Shown here: positions 1 through 5,497 of the stretch, in pieces
How positions within the stretch are numbered: position 1 is the first letter of the stretch
Layout of the letters: every line of letters begins with the position of its first letter
Source: a bacterium
GTDB lineage: Bacteria > UBP14 > UBA6098 > B30-G16
Length of the DNA stretch: 5,637 nt
Assembly (NCBI GenBank): GCA_003645115.1
Contig: QNEG01000125.1
Span: forward strand, 1 to 5,637
Direction of reading: 5' to 3'
Translations under genes and position numbers: made by a program
The notes under the pieces: model-generated
What the model was told of the DNA's origin: nothing
Seen by the model: only the letters and a program-made list of their open reading frames with translations
Database searches by the model: none

Positions 1-554
1 ATATTATACACCATATCCACCGCGTATCCCTTAGCGAATGCGCCTAAATCCAGACTGATATCACCAGTAATTGCAATCGAGGTATCATCGATTATGTTCA
101 ATCGAGACTCTCTTATCGACTTCATTACGGAATCGACTTCAGTGTGTGATGGAATTTTTCGAGTGCCAGAACCGATTCCCCACAGTTCTACCAGATGCCC
201 GATTTTCGGTTCCAACAATCCATCGGTAATATCTCGCCAGCGGAAACTTCTTTTCAATATATCAATTAACTCACGGCTAACCCGAATACTTCCAGGTGGC
301 GATTCATTTATACGATATATCTCAGATTTCGAGGAATATCGGTTCAATAGCGAATCGAGGCGAGTAAATTCTGACTTCGCTGTTTCGAATATCCTCCCAG
401 ATTGTTCATCGGAAATATCTCCATACAATTTCACCTCGATTACAGTGTCGAAATATAGCCACTGGCGAGAGTGAATCCTTTCCTGATGATTGCATCCTAT
501 GAAAAATAATATCACAAGTAAAACCGAGCTTATTTTTCGAGGTAAATATAACAT
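1..554 (-). CDS. apbE: FAD:protein FMN transferase, ApbE family lipoprotein (5' part; 3' end outside window)
   Basis: ApbE enzymes use FAD to attach FMN covalently to a Thr/Ser of exported or membrane flavoproteins, such as Rnf and Nqr subunits. I translated this frame by hand: 184 residues are visible, running off the left edge; full proteins are usually about 310-350 residues. Residues 1-20 are a basic then hydrophobic signal ending FFIG|C, so Cys21 is the probable lipidated residue on the outer side of the inner membrane. Family landmarks follow in order: FDTVIEVKLYG (35-45), RLDSLLNRYSSKSEIYRIN (65-83), LVELWGIG (121-128) and LDLGAFAKGYAVD (168-180), the last being the most diagnostic. 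The usual FDPTVGPL segment is altered to LEPKIGHL (114-121). ATG at 554 is the only reasonable start, because an in-frame TAG lies seven codons upstream; no clear Shine-Dalgarno sequence is seen. The gene is divergent from the carboxypeptidase gene. The family call is firm; the flavoprotein target is unknown. Confidence 0.9.
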   Translation of the reverse strand, partial: MLYLPRKISSVLLVILFFIGCNHQERIHSRQWLYFDTVIEVKLYGDISDEQSGRIFETAKSEFTRLDSLLNRYSSKSEIYRINESPPGSIRVSRELIDILKRSFRWRDITDGLLEPKIGHLVELWGIGSGTRKIPSHTEVDSVMKSIRESRLNIIDDTSIAITGDISLDLGAFAKGYAVDMVYN

Positions 555-672
555 ATCAAAAAATAATAATTGCTATGCTATATGAAAGGAATTTTTATAG
601 CCTATTCAGAAATCGAACAGGAATAAATTGGTGGTCATAAAGTGCATATCTATTTTTTCTCATAGAAATAAC

Positions 673-700
673 TTGAAAATTTTCATATTTAGTATATATT
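673..700 (+). promoter_or_regulatory. Candidate sigma-70-type promoter for the carboxypeptidase gene
   Basis: A -35 box TTGAAA (673-678) is followed after 16 bases by TATATT (695-700), five of six matches to the -10 consensus. Transcription would start near 706-708, leaving a short leader of about 20 bases before the start codon at 729. The -35 box lies within a 12-bp palindrome, TGAAAATTTTCA (674-685). The surrounding DNA is very AT-rich, so chance matches are easy. This is inferred by eye. Confidence 0.45.
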
Positions 701-718
701 TAAAAGATATAATTATAT

Positions 719-724
719 GGAGGG
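719..724 (+). promoter_or_regulatory. Ribosome binding site that decides the carboxypeptidase start
   Basis: GGAGGG lies 4-5 bases before ATG at 729. An earlier in-frame ATG at 717 overlaps this site and has no Shine-Dalgarno sequence of its own. Starting at 729 also gives a clean signal peptide (MKRIFIL...), so 729 is preferred. Confidence 0.75.
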
Positions 725-728
725 ACTG

Positions 729-3074
729 ATGAAAAGAATTTTTATTTTATGCATTCTGGTGGGATTAGTTTTCGCTCAACCGCTGATAAGAATCGATTAT
801 TCAGAATTGGACAAACTGACCGCCGATGGATACGATATAGCTTATGTTCGTCGTGGCGCATATATCGACATTGTTGGTTGGAGCAAGGATATCCAACGGC
901 TGAAACAAAACGGAATACAGTATGAAATAATAATCGATGACCTGCCGAAATATTATTCCAACCGTCTGGATAAATCGTTGGATATGGGTGGATATCGCAC
1001 TTATGATGAAATAGTTCAGTGGATGGATTCTATCCACACTTTGTATCCGGATATCGTTTCCGAGCGAGATTCTGTCGCTGCCGGCTGGGATAGTCATATA
1101 CTTTGGACAATAAAGGTCTCGGATAATGTGGACACCGATGAAGATGAGCCAGAAGTTCTATACGATGCAGGAATTCACGCTCGAGAGGTTATCACTCCTG
1201 AGGTGTTGATGCATTTCGTGGAGTGGCTTTGCCAAAATTATTCCACAAACCCTATCGCCACATATATAGTGAACGAGCGAGAATTGTGGTTCATCCCATT
1301 GATGAATCCCGATGGATATGTAGTCAACGAGACCTATAATCCCGATGGTGGCGGAATGTGGCGGAAGAATACTCGCGATAATAATGAAGATGAAGTGTTC
1401 GATACTCTGGATGATGGAGTAGATTTGAACAGGAATTTCGGATTTATGTGGGGCACCGGCGGTTCATCATCCAATCCATCGGAAGCTACTTATATGGGTC
1501 CAGATTCTTTCTCCGAACCAGAGATACAGGGATATAGGGATTTTGTGTTATCAAGAAATTTCCGAACCAATTTAACCTATCATAGCTTTTCAAATTACTA
1601 TCTATTCCCCTGGGGCTATACCGATGAATATTGCGAACATCATTACTATTTTATGTTATTCACCGACTGGATGGCGGAAAGAAATGGATATGTCCACGGC
1701 AACACTTATGATGTAATATATCAGGCGAGCGGGACTACTTCCGACTGGATGTATGGCGTGCTAGGAATATTCAGTATCAGTCCGGAGGTCGGTGGTTGGG
1801 AAGATGGATTTTGGCCTCCCACAGAAAGAATCGAGCCGTTGTGTCAGGAAAATATGCTCGCAAATATAGTGATAGCATTAGTCGCTGGAGTGGCGCCCAG
1901 AGTTTCCGATTTCTCGATTACCGAATTTATGGGCGATTACGATGGATACCCCGATGTCGGTGAACGAATATCTATTACTCCACTGGTGAGAAATTATGGA
2001 ATCGATTCGGTTTCCGAAGTGTCGGTGATAATAAATCCAATTAGTGACGGTCTAATCGCAGTGACAGAGACTGCCGAAATCCTCGAGTCTATTGCACCAC
2101 AAGGCGATACTGCATCGAGTGAAAATTTACTAATAGATATTATGCCACCGGTTAATCCAGGCGATATTGTCCAGTTCGAGTTGTTAGCCATCACCAGTGA
2201 TGGTTATTGGATACCGGATACATTCTCATTCGTGGTGGGAACGCCAGTCTCTGCGTATTCACAGGATTTCGATGATACATATTCCGGCTGGATATTGGAT
2301 GGCGACTGGGAAATAGGGATTCCCACTGTTGGACCAACTCCTCATTCGGAACCTGCGGTATTGGCTACTCGACTGTCGGCAGATTATTCCAATAATACAG
2401 TCTCCGAAGTCATTAGCCCAAAATATTATATAGATACGGAATGGTATTCACCAACACTCTCTTTCTGGCATTGGTATAATACCGAATGGGATGGTAGCTA
2501 TTATTATGATGGCGGGCAGGTGCAAATATGGACTTCCACCACAGGGTGGACCATACTTACACCGGAAACAGGCTATCCTGCAGTGATTTATGATGGAAAT
2601 CCATATTTAACCGAACAACCGGGTTTCTCCGGAACACAGAGAAATTGGACACAAGTTCAGTTCGACTTATCTGCTTACGCCGACGATACTGTTCAATTTA
2701 AATTTATATTTGCATCAGACCCCTATGTAAAAATGGAGGGATGGTATATAGACGATTTTACTATCGGCGGATATGAGCCGGAAACCAGCGCAGTAATTAT
2801 AAACTCCCCAAAGAAACCAGAAAAAATAGGCATATATATATCGCCAAATCCATTTAATGCAAGTTGTGAAATTACAATCGGGCATAACTATACTGACAAG
2901 CAAATCCTGGAGATTGTAGATATTACCGGCAAAGTGGTGGAAAGGTTTTTTATCCCCACAGGTGAAAAAAGAAATTCTGTGATATGGAACGCAGAAAATA
3001 TCCCATCGGGTATCTATTTTGTCAGGTTCGATGATAGTGTTATTTCAAACCATAGAATGTTGTTGATAAGGTGA
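729..3074 (+). CDS. Secreted M14A zinc carboxypeptidase with Ig-like, jelly-roll and T9SS/FlgD-like C-terminal domains
   Basis: This is a 781-residue exported metallopeptidase that removes C-terminal amino acids from peptides. Residues 1-16 are a signal peptide cleaved after VFA. Residues 17 to about 85 look like a propeptide. The catalytic domain spans roughly 88-388 and keeps every key residue of carboxypeptidase A: zinc ligands His150 and Glu153 in GIHAREVITPE, His285 in TYHSFSN, substrate-binding Arg212, Asn234 and Arg235 (in VDLNRNFG), Tyr331 in YQASGTTSDW, and catalytic Glu353 in SPEVGG. The Tyr-to-Glu spacing of 22 matches carboxypeptidase A. The position equivalent to residue 255 is Ser338, typical of neither A- nor B-type specificity. 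A CARDB/Ig-like domain follows (about 390-504), then a choice-of-anchor J/MAM-like jelly roll (about 509-681, ending IDDFTIGG). The tail from 702 (ISPNPFNASCEITI to SGIYFVR and MLLIR) is a T9SS type A/FlgD-like sorting domain. The substrate is probably environmental protein; specificity is uncertain. Confidence 0.93.
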   Translation: MKRIFILCILVGLVFAQPLIRIDYSELDKLTADGYDIAYVRRGAYIDIVGWSKDIQRLKQNGIQYEIIIDDLPKYYSNRLDKSLDMGGYRTYDEIVQWMDSIHTLYPDIVSERDSVAAGWDSHILWTIKVSDNVDTDEDEPEVLYDAGIHAREVITPEVLMHFVEWLCQNYSTNPIATYIVNERELWFIPLMNPDGYVVNETYNPDGGGMWRKNTRDNNEDEVFDTLDDGVDLNRNFGFMWGTGGSSSNPSEATYMGPDSFSEPEIQGYRDFVLSRNFRTNLTYHSFSNYYLFPWGYTDEYCEHHYYFMLFTDWMAERNGYVHGNTYDVIYQASGTTSDWMYGVLGIFSISPEVGGWEDGFWPPTERIEPLCQENMLANIVIALVAGVAPRVSDFSITEFMGDYDGYPDVGERISITPLVRNYGIDSVSEVSVIINPISDGLIAVTETAEILESIAPQGDTASSENLLIDIMPPVNPGDIVQFELLAITSDGYWIPDTFSFVVGTPVSAYSQDFDDTYSGWILDGDWEIGIPTVGPTPHSEPAVLATRLSADYSNNTVSEVISPKYYIDTEWYSPTLSFWHWYNTEWDGSYYYDGGQVQIWTSTTGWTILTPETGYPAVIYDGNPYLTEQPGFSGTQRNWTQVQFDLSAYADDTVQFKFIFASDPYVKMEGWYIDDFTIGGYEPETSAVIINSPKKPEKIGIYISPNPFNASCEITIGHNYTDKQILEIVDITGKVVERFFIPTGEKRNSVIWNAENIPSGIYFVRFDDSVISNHRMLLIR
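3068..3074 (+). promoter_or_regulatory. Ribosome binding site of the NagZ-like gene, overlapping the upstream stop codon
   Basis: AAGGTGA matches the 3' end of 16S rRNA and lies 8 bases before ATG at 3083. Its last three bases are the TGA stop of the carboxypeptidase gene. A ribosome finishing the first gene would sit directly on the start signal of the second, which suggests translational coupling. An alternative GTG start at 3071 would overlap the stop codon but leaves no room for its own binding site. Confidence 0.65.
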
Positions 3075-3082
3075 TATTCGGA

Positions 3083-3931
3083 ATGTTAAATTTCTGTAAA
3101 TTTCCTGCCCGCTCGCTGGTTCTGGGATATGATGGAATAAAACCGGATAATGATTTTCTGAGCAGATTAGAGAAAATCCGACCATTCGGGATAATAATAT
3201 TTTCGCATAACTTTACCAGATTGGAAGATATTCCTCGAGCAATAGAAAAATTTCGCTCGGTCGTTCCCGATATGGAGTTTTTAATAGACCAGGAAGGTGG
3301 AGACAAATGTCGAATTACCAAATCGCCTTATTGTCCGCCATCACCGTATAGCTTACGGGATAAGAGCAATGATATTGTTAGACAGGTTTTCCGTGATTCT
3401 GCGGAGGCATTGGCACAACTTGGAATAACAATTAATCTTGCGCCAGTAGCCGATTTGGGAACTGGACTATATATCCGCAATCGGACATTTGGGACCGAAC
3501 CGCAAAAAACCGCCGAACTGGTAGTTTCCGCTATGGAGGGAATTATCGCCGGCGGGCTAAAACCCTGTGTAAAACATTTCCCCGGATTGGGTTGTGCCGA
3601 TATCGACCCGCATAAAAAAATCCCGGTGTGCGATACTACTGCGCAGGAATTCGAAAATTATCACTGGAGCACTTTCCGACAGTCCATAGAAAACGGAATA
3701 GAATACATAATGACCACGCACATACTGGCGCCATCACTGGATGCAGAATTGCCGGCGACTTATTCTAACAAAATAATAACTCGATTGAGAGAATTAGAGT
3801 TTCGCGGAAAAATTTTCACCGACGACCTTGCCAAAATGAAAGGTGCACAAATATTCCCACCGCAGGAAAGAATTACTCGAGCATTAACTGCCGGAAATGA
3901 TGTGGCATTATGGTGTGCGCAAGAATGGTAA
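3083..3931 (+). CDS. nagZ: NagZ-like GH3 beta-N-acetylhexosaminidase, short C-terminus
   Basis: NagZ removes N-acetylglucosamine from GlcNAc-anhydroMurNAc fragments during peptidoglycan recycling in the cytoplasm. No signal peptide is present, as expected. Family motifs appear in order over the 282 residues: LVLGYDG (13-19), IDQEGG (68-73, substrate-binding Asp69), NLAPVADLG (118-126), NRTFG (Arg134), KHFPGLG (Lys164, His165), DPH with catalytic His177, MTTHILAPSLDAELPATYS (210-228), and FTDDL with nucleophile Asp247. The Lys164-to-His177 spacing of 13 equals that of characterised NagZ. Deviations are KHFPGHG to KHFPGLG, DQEGGRV to DQEGGDK, and a C-terminus that stops right after the AGNDVALW strand, about 50 residues earlier than typical proteins of 330-340. 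No frame continues the protein past the stop. The start at ATG 3083 is preferred over GTG 3071 on ribosome-site spacing. It is probably cotranscribed with the carboxypeptidase. A GH3 glucosaminidase of other specificity is the main alternative. Confidence 0.88.
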   Translation: MLNFCKFPARSLVLGYDGIKPDNDFLSRLEKIRPFGIIIFSHNFTRLEDIPRAIEKFRSVVPDMEFLIDQEGGDKCRITKSPYCPPSPYSLRDKSNDIVRQVFRDSAEALAQLGITINLAPVADLGTGLYIRNRTFGTEPQKTAELVVSAMEGIIAGGLKPCVKHFPGLGCADIDPHKKIPVCDTTAQEFENYHWSTFRQSIENGIEYIMTTHILAPSLDAELPATYSNKIITRLRELEFRGKIFTDDLAKMKGAQIFPPQERITRALTAGNDVALWCAQEW

Positions 3932-3973
3932 TATTAAGTAATCAATAATCGAATTCTAGAGCTTACAGAAATT

Positions 3974-4882
3974 ATGGTAAAGGTGATAGAAATAAACAGG
4001 GGCAAGGATAACTGGTATTTTTTATTAGGTCTGGGAATATTAGTTTTAAACAAATTACGATACTCGATTTTTGGATATACAAAACCCAAACCGTTTTCTT
4101 CGCGGCAGATTAAGAAAGCCATAGATTATGATTTCCACATAGTAAATCTATGGAATGAATATCTTCGAATGTATCTGGGGCACCAACCAGAATTTAAGGA
4201 TAAAACCATATTAGAACTGGGACCGGGTGATAATCTTGGAGTGGGAATAATATTACTTTCCAGAGGAGTAAAACAATACAATGCCATAGATATTAACAAT
4301 CTGATAGTGCGAACACCGGATGAATTTTACGAGGAATTATTCCGCCAACTGGAAAATTCCACCCAACAGGATATTAGCTCTTTACGGGAACAATTAAAAT
4401 CGCTCGAAAATAATACAATTGCTGGAATTAATTATGTTTATTCTCCAGAATTCGACCTTTCCGTATTTAAAGACAAAGATATAGATTTTATATTCAGTCA
4501 GGCTGCATTCGAACATTTCGACGATGTGGGGAAAACCATCGAGCAGATAAGTGAAATTTCAAAATCGGGCACCATCTTGGTGGCAAAAATAGATCTCAGA
4601 ACACACAGTCGATATGTCCGTGAGAAGGACCCACTTAACATTTATAGATATCCTGATTGGTTATATAACTTGCTGAAATTTCAGGGTTCACCCAATAGAG
4701 TCCGACCATTTGAATATGCAGAATTGCTGGAAAAAAATGATTGGTCTGATATTACCATATTTCCGCTGACTACACTTCCCAATCAATATATTTCCGCCAT
4801 AAACAATAAACTATATTCTCGATTTAGAGACAAAAAATGCCAGATGGAATATTTAAGTATAATAATTTGTGCAAGGCGGTAG
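3974..4882 (+). CDS. Class I SAM-dependent methyltransferase, substrate unknown
   Basis: This is a 302-residue protein with a Rossmann-type methyltransferase fold. Motif I is ILELGPGDNLG (79-89), which binds SAM. Motif II is AIDI with acidic Asp106, expected to contact the ribose hydroxyls. Motif IV is IDFIFSQAAFEHFDDV (170-185). A helical, charged insert (about 114-148) separates motifs II and IV. The C-terminal part, with RVRPFEYAELLEKNDW (242-257), resembles methyltransferases found in surface-polysaccharide clusters, but no glycosyltransferase neighbour is visible here. Residues 13-26 (NWYFLLGLGILVLN) are hydrophobic and may anchor the protein peripherally to the membrane; they do not look like a cleaved signal. 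ATG 3974 has no strong ribosome binding site. The gap of 42 bases to nagZ has no terminator, so cotranscription is possible. The fold is confident; the substrate cannot be read from sequence. Confidence 0.85.
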   Translation: MVKVIEINRGKDNWYFLLGLGILVLNKLRYSIFGYTKPKPFSSRQIKKAIDYDFHIVNLWNEYLRMYLGHQPEFKDKTILELGPGDNLGVGIILLSRGVKQYNAIDINNLIVRTPDEFYEELFRQLENSTQQDISSLREQLKSLENNTIAGINYVYSPEFDLSVFKDKDIDFIFSQAAFEHFDDVGKTIEQISEISKSGTILVAKIDLRTHSRYVREKDPLNIYRYPDWLYNLLKFQGSPNRVRPFEYAELLEKNDWSDITIFPLTTLPNQYISAINNKLYSRFRDKKCQMEYLSIIICARR

Positions 4883-4924
4883 CACAATCGAATACATCGG
4901 TAATATTTATGATGAGAATCTGAT
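4883..4924. other. Convergent spacer between the methyltransferase gene and purE
   Basis: These 42 bases separate two converging genes. I looked for a bidirectional hairpin terminator and found no stable GC stem with a T-run, only short 4-bp pairings. Termination here must use weak signals, or transcripts may overlap. Confidence 0.5.
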
Positions 4925-5338
4925 TTACTTGTCGGAAGAAATTCCCAAAATTCTGGCGGTCAGGTGAGCAGCATTTTTTGCGCCGGATTTTCCGATACCC
5001 ATACAGGCAACCGGGACTCCCGATGGCATCTGAACTATGGATAACAGTGCATCCACTCCATTTAATGGACCGGCATCCACCGGCACACCGATTACAGGAA
5101 TTCTGGTGCGTGATGCAATAACTCCAGGCAATGCGGCAGAAAGTCCCGCAATAGCTATTATCACTCCATATTTTTCATTGGCACTTTCACAAAATTTTGC
5201 CAACTCTTCTGGATTACGATGTGCAGATATCACATACCTATCGCATTCGATATTGTATGACTTCAAAATATCTGCGCTAATATCTCCCAATTGGTTATCG
5301 CTTTCACTTCCCTGGACTATCGCTACTCGGAATTCCAT
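4925..5338 (-). CDS. purE: PurE-type N5-carboxyaminoimidazole ribonucleotide mutase (core-only)
   Basis: PurE converts N5-CAIR to CAIR (or carboxylates AIR, depending on class) in de novo purine synthesis in the cytoplasm, as an octamer. The 137 residues carry the phosphate-binding GSESD (10-14), SAHR with catalytic His40 (38-41), PVIGVPV (81-87), and LLSIVQMPSGVPVA (98-111) followed by GAKNAAHL (119-126). Two departures stand out. The usual GGAAHLPG segment reads GLSAALPG (65-72), so the second conserved histidine is Ala69. The protein also ends right after the TARILGI helix, lacking the roughly 25-30 residue C-terminal extension of proteins such as E. coli PurE (169 residues). ATG 5338 is chosen because GGGAGGG lies just upstream; the alternative ATG at 5350 has no binding site. 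No purK or other pur gene is adjacent, and the gene faces the methyltransferase gene tail to tail. The family is clear; mutase versus direct AIR carboxylase is not settled. Confidence 0.9.
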   Translation of the reverse strand: MEFRVAIVQGSESDNQLGDISADILKSYNIECDRYVISAHRNPEELAKFCESANEKYGVIIAIAGLSAALPGVIASRTRIPVIGVPVDAGPLNGVDALLSIVQMPSGVPVACMGIGKSGAKNAAHLTARILGISSDK

Positions 5339-5341
5339 ATT

Positions 5342-5348
5342 CCCTCCC
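5342..5348 (-). promoter_or_regulatory. Ribosome binding site that decides the purE start
   Basis: On the minus strand GGGAGGG precedes ATG 5338, with 3-4 bases between. An earlier in-frame ATG at 5350 overlaps this site. The short spacing resembles that of the carboxypeptidase and membrane-protein genes in this window. Confidence 0.65.
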
Positions 5349-5372
5349 ATTTTATAACTCTTTTACTCATAT

Positions 5373-5401
5373 AGAATAAAGCAATTGTAATATACTGTCC
5401 A
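5373..5401 (-). promoter_or_regulatory. Candidate promoter for purE
   Basis: On the minus strand TGGACA (5396-5401) is followed after 17 bases by TATTCT (5373-5378). Spacing is ideal and the hexamers match four of six at -10 and five of six at -35. Transcription would begin about 20 bases before the ribosome binding site. I see no known purine riboswitch or PurR-like box. Assigned by eye in AT-rich DNA. Confidence 0.35.
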
Positions 5402-5437
5402 GAAAAATGTTAAATTATTTGATGAATAATATAGATA

Positions 5438-5452
5438 ATACTTGACAAGTAT
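5438..5452. promoter_or_regulatory. Perfect 15-bp palindrome, candidate operator
   Basis: ATACTTGACAAGTAT is a perfect inverted repeat of 7-bp arms around a single central A at 5445. It contains the consensus -35 hexamer TTGACA of the rightward promoter, so a bound dimeric regulator would block that promoter. It lies about 37 bases upstream of the candidate purE -35 box, so effects on purE are possible but less direct. The regulator is unknown. Confidence 0.5.
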
Positions 5453-5470
5453 AAATTTATATTGGATATT
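5442..5470 (+). promoter_or_regulatory. Candidate sigma-70 promoter for the membrane-protein gene
   Basis: A perfect TTGACA (5442-5447) is followed after 17 bases by GATATT (5465-5470), four of six matches to the -10 consensus. Transcription would start near 5477, just upstream of the ribosome binding site at 5488-5493. The -35 box lies inside the 15-bp palindrome. Confidence 0.5.
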
Positions 5471-5487
5471 TTTATAAGAAATATCAC

Positions 5488-5493
5488 AGGGGG
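5488..5493 (+). promoter_or_regulatory. Ribosome binding site of the membrane-protein gene
   Basis: AGGGGG ends 4 bases before ATG 5498. It supports this start and the reality of the gene. Confidence 0.6.
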
Positions 5494-5497
5494 ATAT

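Larger units (their letters stand above)
555..728. other. Divergent AT-rich intergenic spacer between apbE and the carboxypeptidase gene
   Basis: This spacer holds the 5' regions of two divergent genes. The rightward promoter and ribosome binding site are listed separately. For the leftward apbE gene I see only a weak candidate -10 (TATAAA on the minus strand, around 594-599) with no convincing -35 partner. No open frame of note, RNA gene or strong hairpin is visible. Confidence 0.6.

Noticed and set aside
94..474. A 126-codon open frame on the plus strand
   Set aside because: It is antisense to apbE, whose minus-strand frame shows clear family motifs. The plus-strand translation shows no recognisable family and is rich in Ser/Ile as expected of a shadow frame.
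601..621. Imperfect inverted repeat CCTATTC / GAACAGG with a 7-base loop
   Set aside because: It has a short 7-bp stem with one mismatch, no T-run, and a location in a divergent spacer where no terminator is expected. It is likely chance.
3926..3973. Possible frameshift ending the NagZ-like gene early
   Set aside because: All three forward frames hit stop codons within a few codons after 3929, and none shows NagZ C-terminal similarity. A single indel does not explain the short end.
4925..5338. LarB (PurE-like nickel-pincer cofactor enzyme) as an alternative identity, suggested by the AALPG segment
   Set aside because: LarB has a long N-terminal domain before its PurE-like part. This protein starts directly at the PurE phosphate-binding GSESD and has SAHR and LLSIVQMP typical of PurE.
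5037..5357. A 106-codon open frame on the plus strand
   Set aside because: It is antisense to purE, which carries diagnostic motifs on the minus strand. No ribosome binding site or family pattern is seen.
5414..5430. Inverted repeat ATTATT / AATAAT near the 15-bp palindrome
   Set aside because: It is only 6 bp, entirely A/T, in very AT-rich DNA. It is too weak to call a second operator or hairpin.
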